Positions 9,956 to 19,507 of a stretch of 64,000 bases of DNA are shown here, piece by piece. The position numbers were made by a program, and so were the translations under genes. This stretch comes from Paucibacter sp. B2R-40 (GTDB lineage: Bacteria; Pseudomonadota; Gammaproteobacteria; Burkholderiales; Burkholderiaceae_C). The notes beneath the pieces were generated by a model. That model did not search any database and was not told the DNA's origin. It was given only the letters and a program-made list of their open reading frames with translations. The stretch spans positions 187,426 through 251,425 of the forward strand of contig NZ_JAJIRP010000004.1 in the NCBI RefSeq assembly GCF_025717555.1, in the 5' to 3' direction. The first letter of the stretch is position 1. The number at the start of each line of letters is the position of its first letter.

Positions 9956-9989
9956 AAAAAAAAGGCACGTCGAAATGGTGACGCGCCTT
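9956..9989 (-). terminator. Intrinsic terminator upstream of lepA
   Basis: On the minus strand AAGGCGCGTC and GACGTGCCTT pair as a 10-bp stem with one G-U wobble around an 8-nt loop, followed by a run of at least six further T residues (A run at 9956-9961). This is a strong Rho-independent terminator shape. It would end transcripts coming from mucD, or from a promoter inside the gap, before lepA. Confidence 0.72.
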
Positions 9990-10100
9990 CCAACAAAACG
10001 TTTGGCAACTGCATGCTGGGCATCCATTGTAGCCAAAAGCCCCGATTTGGACATCGAGCCACGACCAGAAAACCAGTCGTTGCGGCCCGCCAACAATGAC

Positions 10101-10146
10101 TTATCAACAAGTTACCAACAGGTTATCAGCAAATGCCTGTGGATAA
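10101..10146. promoter_or_regulatory. Cluster of four DnaA-box-like 9-mers
   Basis: TTATCAACA (10101-10109), TTACCAACA (10112-10120) and TTATCAGCA (10123-10131) lie as direct repeats exactly 11 bp apart. TGTGGATAA (10138-10146) is the reverse complement of the consensus DnaA box TTATCCACA. The first differs from the consensus at one position and the next two at two positions. The regular one-turn spacing resembles arrays where DnaA binds cooperatively. No dnaA, dnaN or other origin marker gene is nearby, so a DnaA-titrating or DnaA-regulated site is as plausible as an origin. Confidence 0.55.
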
Positions 10147-10410
10147 TTTTGGCGTTTGATCGACCCGACGGGCGTTGCCTCGCGTCAGCAAAGCAAAGAA
10201 TGCCTTGCAACCCCGGATTCTATCCGACGACACCAGCAATCGCAGCCGGCGAGCACCATTTAGCAAGTTGATCCGCCAGAATCCCCAGCTTATTGAAGCC
10301 GGCGGCAAATCATCGTCGGGTCAAAATAGTTCACCATGCGAAAAGACCCGCAACTCTGCTCAGCCATAAGCAGCGGCTTGCAGGCCCCCTCCTGCACTTT
10401 TCAGCGCCGA

Positions 10411-11901
10411 TTAACGCGCCGGGCGCAGCAGTACAAAGCTGACGATGTCATCGCGGCGCACCATCAGATTGATCAGCTTGGCCTTTTCCGCCTTGCTCAT
10501 CAAGGCCTGGAATTGCTTGACGCTGCTCACCTCGGTGTTGTCCACGGCCAGAATCAAATCGCCCTCGCGCAAACCGGCGCGGGCCGCCACACCGCTGGCA
10601 GCATCAACGCGCACGCCTGCGCGCAACTTCAGCTCGCGCCTTTGGGCATCGCTCAAATCGGAGACCTGCAGACCCAGCGCCGCTACCGCGCCCGCAATCG
10701 GCTTGGGCTCGGCCTCCCCGGTGCGTGCTTTAGCGTCGTCAGGCATCTCGCCCACTGTGAGGTTCAGCTCCTTCATCGCACCGCGCCGGAACACCTGGAC
10801 CACGACCTTGCTGCCCGGCTTCATGCCGCCGACGATGCGGCGCAAATCAGTCGCCTTGTCCACCGTCTTGCCGTCGAACTTGGTGATCACGTCACCGCCT
10901 TCGATGCCGGCCTTGTCCGCCGCGCCACCAGAAGTAACGCTACGAATCAAGGCACCCGAGGCCTTGCCAAGTCCGATCGACTCGGCCACCTCCTTGCTCA
11001 AATCATCCGGCGCTACGCCGATATAGCCGCGCACCACGCGGCCGCTGCCGCGCAGCTGATCGGAGACCCGGACCGCTTCGTCGATCGGGATCGCGAACGA
11101 GATGCCCATGAAGCCGCCGGACTGGCTGTAGATCTGCGAATTGATGCCGACCACCTCGCCACGCATATTCAGCAGCGGGCCACCCGAGTTGCCTGGATTG
11201 ATCGCCACGTCGGTCTGGATCAGCGGCAAGAAGTCGCCGGTATCGCGCGCCTTGGCGCTGACGATGCCCGCTGTCACGGTGTTGTCGAAACCAAAGGGCG
11301 AGCCGATCGCCATCACCCATTCCCCAACCTTCAGGCGGCCCACATCGCCGATCTTCACAGCTGGCAAGCCAGTCGCCTCGATCTTCAAGACGGCCACATC
11401 GGAGCGGCGATCGGCGCCGACCACCTTGGCCTTGAACTCACGCTTGTCGGTCAAGGTGACCCAGACTTCGTCGGCGCCGCTCACGACATGGGCATTGGTC
11501 ATTACATAGCCGTCGGCGCTGAGGATGAAGCCGGAGCCCACCCCGCGGCGCTGCGGAGCCTGGTCATCATCGGTGCCGCCCTCATTGCCACGATCACCAC
11601 GTTCACCGCGCGGCGGCGCACGGCGCTGCCCCGGCACAGGAATGCCAAAGCGGCGCAAAAACTCCTGCATCTGTTCATCAATCTCGGGCCCGCCGTTCGC
11701 GGCCGCATTGCGCGCGCGCTCCGAGGTACGAATATTGACCACTGCCGGGCCTACTCTTTCAACCAACTCGGTGAAGTCCGGCAGGTCCCGCGCCTGTGCA
11801 TGACTCTGCCCGGGCAGCAAACTCAGGCTCAGTGACAGCGCGGCAGCGGACAGAATCAGACGCGAGAGGCGCAGTGGACGATAAGCAGACTGAAATTTCA
11901 T
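10411..11901 (-). CDS. mucD: Periplasmic serine protease, DegP/MucD family
   Basis: A periplasmic HtrA-type protease/chaperone that degrades misfolded envelope proteins. The 496-residue protein starts with a signal peptide ending near SHAQA (residue 36). The trypsin-like domain shows the triad His138 (TNAHVV), Asp168 (RRSDVAVLKI) and Ser239 (NPGNSGGPLL). Two PDZ domains follow (about 270-365 and 390-490). An Arg/Gly/Asp-rich insert lies near residues 91-118. The ATG at 11901 is chosen because the signal peptide begins there. It normally follows rpoE-rseA-rseB in Burkholderiales, but those genes are missing here. Confidence 0.94.
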   Translation of the reverse strand: MKFQSAYRPLRLSRLILSAAALSLSLSLLPGQSHAQARDLPDFTELVERVGPAVVNIRTSERARNAAANGGPEIDEQMQEFLRRFGIPVPGQRRAPPRGERGDRGNEGGTDDDQAPQRRGVGSGFILSADGYVMTNAHVVSGADEVWVTLTDKREFKAKVVGADRRSDVAVLKIEATGLPAVKIGDVGRLKVGEWVMAIGSPFGFDNTVTAGIVSAKARDTGDFLPLIQTDVAINPGNSGGPLLNMRGEVVGINSQIYSQSGGFMGISFAIPIDEAVRVSDQLRGSGRVVRGYIGVAPDDLSKEVAESIGLGKASGALIRSVTSGGAADKAGIEGGDVITKFDGKTVDKATDLRRIVGGMKPGSKVVVQVFRRGAMKELNLTVGEMPDDAKARTGEAEPKPIAGAVAALGLQVSDLSDAQRRELKLRAGVRVDAASGVAARAGLREGDLILAVDNTEVSSVKQFQALMSKAEKAKLINLMVRRDDIVSFVLLRPAR

Positions 11902-11966
11902 GACTTGACTCAAAGTGCTAACTGTTGAATTGATGAATGCGCCTACCATCATGGCAGCGCAGACGC

Positions 11967-11995
11967 AGCATAGCGAAAGTCATGCGCGACTCCAA
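11967..11995 (-). promoter_or_regulatory. mucD: Possible sigma-70 promoter for mucD
   Basis: On the minus strand TTGGAG is followed after 17 bp by TATGCT, about 65 bp before the mucD start. Both hexamers match the consensus only partly. No clear sigma-E type GAACTT/TCTGA pair was seen in the same interval. It overlaps only the region just after the stop of the upstream gene. Confidence 0.3.
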
Positions 11996-11996
11996 G

Positions 11997-12497
11997 CTAG
12001 GGCGAGCTTTGCCTAGCGCTGTAGAGCACGGCCCGCAGCTGAGCCCAGTGCGCGCCCTGGGTCGACCGAGTCAAGGGAAGATAAGCAGGTGCTGCCCAGG
12101 TTTGCGCCGTGCGACGAGCGCGCAGCAGCAAACAAAATCCAAGGTCGAAGGCGACCAGCAGATGCACCGGCGCGGCTGTGTCCAGGGCTGGATTGAAGGT
12201 CGTCGTGCGGGGCAGCACCCCTTGCGCGTACGGCAACAGTTGCACCGGCTCATGCAGATGCCAGGCCTGCCCGTCCCAGCGCAGCACGCGCGGCACGACC
12301 CTGGCGCTGCGCCAAGCTGCGCAGCCACCCAAGGGCGACAGCCCAAGCAGTAGCCAACATTCGGGGAAATGCTCAATAAAGGCCAAAGCCAGCGACAGCA
12401 CAGCGCATAGGCCAACAAAAGCCATCAAGCCTTGCAGCGCCGGCAAAGGCTGCAACTGCAAGTGGAAAGGCGCAGCGGATCGTTTCAAGGCAAACAC
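11997..12497 (-). CDS. YgfX/CptA-like membrane protein (tentative)
   Basis: A 166-residue hypothetical protein with two adjacent hydrophobic segments (about residues 24-40 and 47-62) and a soluble C-terminal half. The arrangement of two membrane helices, then a short Trp-containing strand (WDGQAWHL) and a final W..LR..L motif resembles the YgfX/CptA family, whose E. coli member affects cytoskeletal proteins. The similarity is by pattern only. It lies between fabF and mucD, where many relatives have a hypothetical gene followed by rpoE-rseA-rseB. Confidence 0.5.
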   Translation of the reverse strand: MFALKRSAAPFHLQLQPLPALQGLMAFVGLCAVLSLALAFIEHFPECWLLLGLSPLGGCAAWRSARVVPRVLRWDGQAWHLHEPVQLLPYAQGVLPRTTTFNPALDTAAPVHLLVAFDLGFCLLLRARRTAQTWAAPAYLPLTRSTQGAHWAQLRAVLYSARQSSP

Positions 12498-12577
12498 CTC
12501 TTGCCTTCAGCTACCTAAGCCAAAATCTCCACGCAGCGTGAGCAAGCAGCTTGCCTGCCCAAGCGACCCGACGAGCG

Positions 12578-13822
12578 CTAGATGCGCTTGAAGATCAAGG
12601 TGCCGTTGGTGCCGCCAAAGCCAAAGTTGTTCTTGGCGGCGTATTCCATCTTCATAGGTCGTGCAACGTTCGCGCAGTAATCAAGGTCGCATGCTGGATC
12701 TTGATTGAAGATGTTGATGGTCGGAGGTGCCACCTGGTTCTGCAAGGCCAGCACCGTGAAGACCGACTCGATGCCACCGGCACCGCCGAGCAGATGCCCG
12801 GTCATCGATTTGGTTGAGCTGATCACCAGATTGCTGGCGTCGGCACCGAATGCCAGCTTGATGGCATTGGTTTCGTTCAAGTCACCCAGCGGCGTTGAGG
12901 TGCCGTGGGCGTTCATGTATTGAATTTGATCGGTGTTCAAACCAGCATTGCGCAGCGCCGCACGCATCGAGCGCTTGGGGCCGTCAACACTTGGAGCGGT
13001 CATGTGATAGGCGTCAGAGCCCATGCCGAAACCAACCAGCTCGGCGTAAATCTTCGCGCCGCGCTTCTTGGCATGTTCGTATTCTTCGAGCACCAGCACG
13101 CCGGCACCCTCACCCAGCACAAAGCCATCGCGGTCTTTGTCCCATGGGCGGGAAGCGGTTTTTGGATCCTCGTTGCGCGTTGACAAAGCACGCGCCGAGG
13201 CAAAGCCTCCGAGGCCCAAAGGCGAAATGGTGGCCTCGGAACCACCGGCCACCATCACATCCACGTCACCGTATTCAATCATCCGACCGGCCTCGCCAAT
13301 GGCGTGCAAGCCAGTGGTGCAGGCGGTCACGATGGCCAAATTGGGGCCGGTAAAGCCGTACTTGATCGAGACATGGCCCGAGATCATATTGATGATCGAG
13401 GCCGGCACAAAAAACGGTGAGACCCGACGCGGGCCGCGCGTCATCAGTTCGCCGTGGGTGGCTTCGATCATCGGCAAGCCGCCGATACCCGAACCCACCA
13501 ACACGCCGATGCGCTCGGCCTGCTCTTCGGTCAACTGATCCCCGGTCGGCAAGCCGGCATCCTGCACCGCTTGGATGGACGCAGCCATACCGTAGTGGAT
13601 GAAGGTATCCATCGCGCGCGCATCTTTGGCCGAAATGTATTCGGTCACATCGAAGCCCTTGACCTCGCCTGCGATATGGCAGGAGAAGCCCGAGGCATCG
13701 AAATGTGTGATGCGGTCAATACCGGACTGACCGGCCAGGATGTTGCTCCAGGCCTCAGCTACCGTGTTACCCACGGGGCTGATCAGACCAAGTCCAGTAA
13801 TGACAACGCGACGACGGCTCAT
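12578..13822 (-). CDS. fabF: 3-oxoacyl-ACP synthase II (FabF)
   Basis: Catalyses the elongating Claisen condensation of malonyl-ACP with acyl-ACP in type II fatty acid synthesis. The 414-residue protein has the catalytic Cys168 in VTACTTG and the two active-site histidines in [11 protein letters not shown] and [10 protein letters not shown]. The C-terminus ends with the usual [10 protein letters not shown]. It is directly downstream of acpP (48 bp), in the plsX-fabH-fabD-fabG-acpP-fabF operon. Confidence 0.97.
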   Translation of the reverse strand: MSRRRVVITGLGLISPVGNTVAEAWSNILAGQSGIDRITHFDASGFSCHIAGEVKGFDVTEYISAKDARAMDTFIHYGMAASIQAVQDAGLPTGDQLTEEQAERIGVLVGSGIGGLPMIEATHGELMTRGPRRVSPFFVPASIINMISGHVSIKYGFTGPNLAIVTACTTGLHAIGEAGRMIEYGDVDVMVAGGSEATISPLGLGGFASARALSTRNEDPKTASRPWDKDRDGFVLGEGAGVLVLEEYEHAKKRGAKIYAELVGFGMGSDAYHMTAPSVDGPKRSMRAALRNAGLNTDQIQYMNAHGTSTPLGDLNETNAIKLAFGADASNLVISSTKSMTGHLLGGAGGIESVFTVLALQNQVAPPTINIFNQDPACDLDYCANVARPMKMEYAAKNNFGFGGTNGTLIFKRI

Positions 13823-13870
13823 GCGATTAGGGGATTAGTTAGTGACTGCCAGACAAGCTCAGGGGCTTGT

Positions 13871-14263
<393 letters not shown>

Positions 14264-14274
14264 TCAAATTCAAT

Positions 14275-15024
14275 TCAGCTCATGTACATGCCACCATTGA
14301 CATGCAATTCGGTACCCGTAATGTAGGCTGCCTTGTGCGACGCGAGGAAGGCAACTGCATCGGCAATTTCCCGCGGGTCACCCAGACGCCCGACCGGAAT
14401 CTGCGCCAACAGCGCTGTTTTTTGGGCCTCGGGCAAGACTTCGGTCATATCGGTCGCGATGAAGCCAGGCGCTACGCAATTGACAGTGATGCCGCGGCTT
14501 CCAAGTTCGCGCGCCAGCGCGCGCGTCATGCCCGCCACGCCGGCCTTGGCGGCCGCGTAGTTGGCTTGGCCCGCGTTGCCCGACGCACCGACCACCGAAG
14601 TGATGCTGATGATGCGGCCGAAACGCTGCTTCATCATGGTACGCATCACCGCACGACTCATGCGGAAGACCGCCTTCAAATTGGTATCCAGCACCGCATC
14701 CCAGTCCTCGTCCTTCATGCGCATGGACAAGGTATCCCGCGTAATTCCGGCGTTATTGACCAAGACTTGCAGGCCGCCATGGGCTTTGACAATGCCATCA
14801 ACAGCTGCTTCCACCGCCGCCGCGTCATTGACATCCAAGACCAAGCCGCGACCACCAAGAGGCGCCAGCGCCTCGCCAATCGCTGCGGCTCCGGCTTCGC
14901 TGGTGGCCGTGCCGATGACCACAAAGCCCTGCTCGGCCAGAGTCATCGCAATCGAGCGGCCAATGCCGCGGCTCGCGCCGGTCACCAGGGCAACCTGGCC
15001 TTTTTCAGATGAATTTTCGGTCAT
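14275..15024 (-). CDS. fabG: 3-oxoacyl-ACP reductase FabG
   Basis: NADPH-dependent reductase of the 3-ketoacyl-ACP intermediate, from the short-chain dehydrogenase family. The 249-residue protein has the cofactor loop TGASRGIG near residue 15, NNAGITRD, the catalytic Ser in ITSVVGASGN and the YAAAKAG tyrosine/lysine pair. The C-terminus YITGTELHVNGGMYMS is typical of FabG. It starts 9 bp after fabD ends. Confidence 0.97.
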   Translation of the reverse strand: MTENSSEKGQVALVTGASRGIGRSIAMTLAEQGFVVIGTATSEAGAAAIGEALAPLGGRGLVLDVNDAAAVEAAVDGIVKAHGGLQVLVNNAGITRDTLSMRMKDEDWDAVLDTNLKAVFRMSRAVMRTMMKQRFGRIISITSVVGASGNAGQANYAAAKAGVAGMTRALARELGSRGITVNCVAPGFIATDMTEVLPEAQKTALLAQIPVGRLGDPREIADAVAFLASHKAAYITGTELHVNGGMYMS

Positions 15025-15033
15025 ATTCTTCTT

Positions 15034-15975
15034 TCAGCCCAGCAAGGCGCGCGCTTCGGCCAGCGTGGCAGCATCCAGCACCGAAGCGCCAATGAGTTCA
15101 CTGTCAATTCGCTTGACCATGCCGGCCAAGACCTTGCCAGGGCCGCATTCGATGATGTGCGTCAAACCCTGCGCCTTCAAGGCTTGCACCAGCTCGACCC
15201 AGCGCACGGGGCCAAAAGCCTGGCGGTACAGCGCATCACGCAGGCCGTCGGCATCAGCCACCATGGCCACGTCCACGTTGTTGATGACAGGGAACTGCAG
15301 CGGCGCGAATTGGGTGGTGGCCAGCTTGGCCTTCAAGGCCTCGGCTGCCGGCCGCATCAGGCTCGAATGGAACGGAGCCGAAACGGCCAAGAGCAAAGCG
15401 CGCTTGGCTCCTGCTGCCTTGAGCAGCTCGCAGGCCTTGTCCACGCCGGCCTTGGTGCCAGCAATCACGGTCTGCTTCGGGTCATTGAAGTTGGCCGCCT
15501 CTACCGCCTCGCCCGTCGCCAAGGCTGCTGCTGCACAGCCTTCGCGCACGGCCTGGGCGTCCAGACCCAAAATCGCTGCCATCGCACCGACGCCGACCGG
15601 CACCGCTTCTTGCATAGCCTGGGCACGAAAACGCACCAGCGGCAAGGCCTCGCTCAGGCTGAGGGCACCGGCCGCCACCAAGGCGCTGTACTCGCCCAAT
15701 GAATGACCCGCGGCAAAAGCCGGTTGCAAACCCGTTTCGGCGATCCAGGCACGGTAGCAAGCAATCGCTGCGGTCAACATCACCGGTTGCGTGTTGGTGG
15801 TCAGGTCGAGCTGCTCTTTCGGGCCGGCATGAATCAGCGCCGCCATATCTTGGTCGAGCGCCGAAGAGGCTTCGGCCAGCGTGCGCAGCACTTCGGGATG
15901 ATCACCCCAGGCATCCAACATGCCGACGGCTTGCGAGCCCTGGCCGGGAAAGACAAATGCAAATTTAGCAGTCAT
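15034..15975 (-). CDS. fabD: Malonyl-CoA:ACP transacylase FabD
   Basis: Loads malonyl groups from CoA onto ACP. The 313-residue protein carries FPGQGSQ near the N-terminus and the nucleophile Ser92 in GHSLGEY. The His of the dyad lies in VSAPFHSSLM. Length and gene position between fabH and fabG are standard for the proteobacterial fatty acid cluster. Confidence 0.97.
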   Translation of the reverse strand: MTAKFAFVFPGQGSQAVGMLDAWGDHPEVLRTLAEASSALDQDMAALIHAGPKEQLDLTTNTQPVMLTAAIACYRAWIAETGLQPAFAAGHSLGEYSALVAAGALSLSEALPLVRFRAQAMQEAVPVGVGAMAAILGLDAQAVREGCAAAALATGEAVEAANFNDPKQTVIAGTKAGVDKACELLKAAGAKRALLLAVSAPFHSSLMRPAAEALKAKLATTQFAPLQFPVINNVDVAMVADADGLRDALYRQAFGPVRWVELVQALKAQGLTHIIECGPGKVLAGMVKRIDSELIGASVLDAATLAEARALLG

Positions 15976-16008
15976 ATTTTTTTATTCAAAGGGAGTCAGA
16001 TCGAGCGC

Positions 16009-17040
16009 TTAGAAATCAAGCAGCACGGCGCCCCAGGTGAAGCCGCCGCCCACGCCTTCCAGCATGACCGTCTCACCGGCCTTGATCTTGCCCGCACGTA
16101 CCGCCGCATCAAGCGCCAAGGGGATGGACGCGGCCGAGGTATTGCCATGCTGATCCACGGTCACGATCAGCTTGTCCAAGGGCAATTTCAACTTCTTGGT
16201 GGTGCTGTGCATGATGCGGATATTGGCCTGATGCGGAATCAGCCAATCAATATCGGCGGCATCGCGGCCGGCTTTTTCAAGCACGCCGCGCGCGACCTTC
16301 TCCAGCACACCAACAGCCAGTTTGAACACCGCTTGGCCATCCATCTTCAACAGCGGATCACCGGTCACCTGGCCGCCGACAACCGTCCCTGGGACGCACA
16401 AAATGCCGGCGTGGCTGCCGTCCGCATGCAACTCGCAGGCCAAAATGCCCGGCACCTCGCTGGCGCCCAGCACCACGGCACCAGCCCCATCGCCAAACAA
16501 GACACAGGTGGTGCGGTCTTTGAAATCAAGAATGCGTGAAAACACTTCGGCGCCGATGACCAAGGCCTTTGAAGCGGCGCCGGTGCGAATCATCGAATCC
16601 GCCACCGTCAAGGCATAGACAAATCCCGAGCAAACCGCCTGCACATCAAAGGCTGCAGCACCGGCCACACCCAATTTGGCCTGCAGCAAGCAAGCGGTGG
16701 ACGGGAAGATCATGTCCGGCGTGGAGGTCGCGACGATGATCAGATCGATCTCGCTGGCATCTACCCCCGCAGCCGCCAAGGCCGCTTGGGCAGCAGGCAG
16801 CGCCAAGTCACTGGCGGTGACACCTGCGTCAGCGAAGTGGCGCGCACGAATGCCGGTGCGCTCAACAATCCACTCATCCGAAGTCTCGATGCCGTCCTTG
16901 GCCAATTGCGCGACCAAGTCGGCATTGCTCAAGCGCTTCGGGGGCAAGTAGCTGCCGGTACCCAGAATACGTGAGTAACGAGCAATACCTGCAGCAGCGT
17001 GGGAAGCAGATTTTTGGACGGTCTGGGTGCTTGATGTCAT
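16009..17040 (-). CDS. fabH: 3-oxoacyl-ACP synthase III (FabH)
   Basis: Initiates fatty acid synthesis by condensing acetyl-CoA with malonyl-ACP. The catalytic Cys137 lies in VCSGFVYA, His in PHQANIRI and Asn in [10 protein letters not shown]. At 343 residues it is slightly longer than the E. coli enzyme owing to about 20 extra N-terminal residues rich in Ser/Ala before RYSRILGTG; a later start is possible. The start overlaps the plsX stop by 4 bp. Confidence 0.96.
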   Translation of the reverse strand: MTSSTQTVQKSASHAAAGIARYSRILGTGSYLPPKRLSNADLVAQLAKDGIETSDEWIVERTGIRARHFADAGVTASDLALPAAQAALAAAGVDASEIDLIIVATSTPDMIFPSTACLLQAKLGVAGAAAFDVQAVCSGFVYALTVADSMIRTGAASKALVIGAEVFSRILDFKDRTTCVLFGDGAGAVVLGASEVPGILACELHADGSHAGILCVPGTVVGGQVTGDPLLKMDGQAVFKLAVGVLEKVARGVLEKAGRDAADIDWLIPHQANIRIMHSTTKKLKLPLDKLIVTVDQHGNTSAASIPLALDAAVRAGKIKAGETVMLEGVGGGFTWGAVLLDF

Positions 17041-18200
17041 GCAGCTTGAACGATTGGTGTCGCCTTGTCTTCGGAATCCACTGCCCCGACAAGCGCTTCT
17101 TCAGTCACTGAAGGTGCGGCCTGCAAGGCGGCGATGATGCGATCGTGCACCCGGTCGAGTAGGCGATTGCGGGCGGCATCATACGCCCGGTTCAAGGCCG
17201 TCCCGAAGGCCAACTGATCGGCCGCACCATGACTCTTGAACACCAAACCACGCAGCCCCAAGAGTGCTGCGCCGTTGAAGCGGCGATGATCAACCCGCGA
17301 CTTGAAACGCTTCAGCACCGGCATCGCCAGCACAGCAGCAGCCTTCGTCAGCCAACTGCGCCCAAATTCCTGCCGAATGATGGAGATGATCATCGTCGCC
17401 AGACCTTCTGCGGTCTTCAGAGCAACGTTGCCGACGAAGCCATCACAGACCACCAGGTCCACTTCGCCAGTGAAAATATCTTTGCCTTCGACATTACCAA
17501 TGAAGTTCAGCTGACCGCTCGCGCCGGCCTGACGCAACAATTCACCCGCACGTTTGATCGTCTCACTGCCCTTGATGACTTCTTCGCCGATATTGAGCAA
17601 ACCAACTTTAGGCTCTTCCTTGCCATCGACCGCCGACACCAGGGCGCTGCCCATCAGCGCAAACTGCAGCAAATGCTCGGCCGTGCAATCGACATTCGCG
17701 CCCAAGTCCAGCATGGTGGTGTAGCCGCCGGTTTGGGTCGGCATCACCGAGGCAATCGCAGGCCGGTCGATGCCGTCCAAGGTCTTCAGCAAATAGCGTG
17801 AGACCGCCATCAAGGCGCCGGTATTGCCGGCCGACACGCAGGCATCAGCCAGCGGAGGAGCGCCATCAACCGACTTCAGCTGATTGATGGCCACGCGCAT
17901 CGACGAATCCTTCTTGCGCCGCAAGGCCACCTCGACGGTATCGTCCATCTGCACGACCTCGGACGCCGCCACGATGCGGCAACGCGGCCAACTTGCGGCC
18001 TCCTTCAAGACTTCAGGCAAGCCTACCAAGAGCAATTCGGCATGCGGGTGGAGGGCCAAAAAGGCCTTGGCCGCCGGCAGGGTGACCGAGGGGCCGTGAT
18101 CGCCACCCATGCAATCAATCGCCAAGCGCACAACATCGAGTGGCGCGGCCGACTGAGCGACAGGCTTGGTTGGCAGACTTGGGTCGAGTGTTGACATCAA
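17037..18200 (-). CDS. plsX: Phosphate acyltransferase PlsX
   Basis: Makes acyl-phosphate from acyl-ACP, supplying PlsY for phospholipid synthesis. The 387-residue protein has the family N-terminal [12 protein letters not shown] and internal [12 protein letters not shown] and [13 protein letters not shown] motifs. About 25 extra residues precede the conserved core, and a C-terminal extension follows LLDRVHDRI. It lies between rpmF and fabH, and an intrinsic terminator separates it from rpmF. Confidence 0.95.
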   Translation of the reverse strand: MMSTLDPSLPTKPVAQSAAPLDVVRLAIDCMGGDHGPSVTLPAAKAFLALHPHAELLLVGLPEVLKEAASWPRCRIVAASEVVQMDDTVEVALRRKKDSSMRVAINQLKSVDGAPPLADACVSAGNTGALMAVSRYLLKTLDGIDRPAIASVMPTQTGGYTTMLDLGANVDCTAEHLLQFALMGSALVSAVDGKEEPKVGLLNIGEEVIKGSETIKRAGELLRQAGASGQLNFIGNVEGKDIFTGEVDLVVCDGFVGNVALKTAEGLATMIISIIRQEFGRSWLTKAAAVLAMPVLKRFKSRVDHRRFNGAALLGLRGLVFKSHGAADQLAFGTALNRAYDAARNRLLDRVHDRIIAALQAAPSVTEEALVGAVDSEDKATPIVQAA

Positions 18201-18250
18201 AGCAGGCCGAGGAGTGAGCTCGGCAAAATAGACAAATCAAATTGCGCTAC

Positions 18251-18292
18251 AAAAACACAAAAACCCGGCACTGCAACAAGGCACAGGCCGGG
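18251..18292 (-). terminator. Intrinsic terminator between rpmF and plsX
   Basis: On the minus strand CCCGGC (18292-18287) pairs with GCCGGG (18269-18264) around a 17-nt loop, followed by TTTTTGTGTTTTTG. It sits 64 bp downstream of rpmF and 51 bp upstream of plsX, so it can end or attenuate the ribosomal protein transcript before the lipid genes. Confidence 0.6.
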
Positions 18293-18355
18293 GATTTGTG
18301 AGCCATAGCAGATCAAAGCAACGCACCGCTCGAGAGCCGTGCGCAAGCAGAAATC

Positions 18356-18541
18356 TTAGGAGGCGTCAGCCTTGGTCTTCAGGACCTTGCGGCCACGGTA
18401 GAAGCCGGTTGGGCTGATGTGGTGACGCAGATGCACTTCACCCGTTGTAGGCTCGATACCGGTGCCTGGGGTGGCCAGGGCAGTATGCGAGTTGTGCATA
18501 CCGCGCTTGGATGGGGACTTTTTGTTTTGCTGAACTGCCAT
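18356..18541 (-). CDS. rpmF: 50S ribosomal protein L32
   Basis: A 61-residue basic ribosomal protein of the large subunit, with the conserved start [15 protein letters not shown] and the C-terminal RGRKVL. The cysteines of zinc-binding L32 paralogues are absent (a C-minus form). A good AGGAG ribosome-binding site lies just upstream. It stands in the standard yceD-rpmF-plsX-fab order. Confidence 0.97.
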   Translation of the reverse strand: MAVQQNKKSPSKRGMHNSHTALATPGTGIEPTTGEVHLRHHISPTGFYRGRKVLKTKADAS

Positions 18542-18871
18542 GAAATTCTCCTAAGGCTCCGGTGATTGAGAGCACGCCCAACGATGATCAGACCGAGCTG
18601 TTCATCACTGATCTTGCGGCCCTGACTCCCCGGGAGCCGCGTTGTTTTGCTAAGTAAATTTGCTATGTACTCAAGCGTCACGAGCTTCTGCGCACCATGC
18701 GCCGGCCGCCTGCACACATTGACTCTGGCTTCGGGCTCGCATTTTTGCTCACCTTCTTGCCTTCCGCCAATCCCTGCGACATGCCATCTTGATTCTCGAA
18801 CCGGGGAAAGCCCGCGATTGTAGCATGCAGCAACACGAACTCAAAGCACCTGCTTCATTTGAAGCCAAACC
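18542..18871. other. Intergenic region between yceD and rpmF
   Basis: A 330-bp stretch without a supportable gene. In many proteobacteria yceD and rpmF are only a few bases apart, so this gap is longer than expected. A short GC-rich near-palindrome (CTCCCCGGGAG) lies near 18627-18637. An rpmF promoter is likely here, but no clear -35/-10 pair was recognised. Confidence 0.5.
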
Positions 18872-19438
18872 CTATTGAGCCGGCCCTTGCTTCTTCAGGG
18901 CCGCGAGCGCCGCGAAGGGGTGTGGCCGCTCCGACTGCGGCTCGCCCTCGGACAAGGCCGGATCAAGAGGCGCCGCCAGCGGCTCGGGACATTCCTCGTG
19001 GCGCGGCACCAAGGGCAGCGACAAGAGCAACTCATCTTCGATCAACTCGAACAAATCGAAGTTGCGCGAGAGCACCAGCACATCTTCTTCAGTTTCGGCA
19101 TCAATCTCCGCCGCAGCCGCCTCGTCGTGAACAAACCGGAACCAGCGCGCGAATTCAACATGCTCCTGCACCGGCCGCAAGCAGCGCTGACAAGTCAGCT
19201 GAGCTTCAGCCGAGGCCTCCAGATGCAACCAAGCTTGCGCCTGAGCACCACGCGGCTCACGCCGCTCGCCGGTGGCCGACCATTTGACTGCAGCCCACGC
19301 GCTGGCGGGAGCCTCAGGCGCGGCCGCATCGGCCAATCGCAACAAGCTGGCTGCTGGCAACTCGCCATTCAATTGCCCACCATCGCGCGCAAATGCCGCG
19401 ACATCCAATTTTTCCGGGAAAAACAAATGCTCTTTCAT
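18872..19438 (-). CDS. yceD: YceD/DUF177 family protein
   Basis: A 188-residue protein of the DUF177 family, found beside rpmF in most bacteria and implicated in 23S rRNA accumulation in work on the E. coli and plant homologues. A CQRCLRPV motif is visible and the acidic stretch AEIDAETEEDVLVL follows the conserved centre. The C-terminus ends with a PFAALAALK helix typical of the family. It is divergent from maf with about 70 bp between them. Confidence 0.88.
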   Translation of the reverse strand: MKEHLFFPEKLDVAAFARDGGQLNGELPAASLLRLADAAAPEAPASAWAAVKWSATGERREPRGAQAQAWLHLEASAEAQLTCQRCLRPVQEHVEFARWFRFVHDEAAAAEIDAETEEDVLVLSRNFDLFELIEDELLLSLPLVPRHEECPEPLAAPLDPALSEGEPQSERPHPFAALAALKKQGPAQ

Positions 19439-19507
19439 GCCTCAAGTGTAGAGGCCGACGCGAGCAAGCTGGCGCGGAGCCGCCGCTGGCAATGCGAAAA
19501 TCAATAA

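Larger units (their letters stand above)
9848..10410. other. Long intergenic region between mucD and lepA
   Basis: This 563-bp gap has no convincing gene: short open frames on both strands lack family resemblance, good starts or sensible composition. It contains a lepA-leader inverted repeat (9907-9927), an intrinsic terminator on the minus strand (9956-9989) and a group of DnaA-box-like sequences (10101-10146). Related genomes often carry a small thioredoxin/glutaredoxin-like gene between mucD and lepA (recalled gene order); none is seen here. Confidence 0.7.

Noticed and set aside
9846-10271. 141-codon open frame in the lepA-mucD gap
   Set aside because: Starts inside the lepA start region, no ribosome-binding site or family resemblance; contains the terminator and DnaA boxes.
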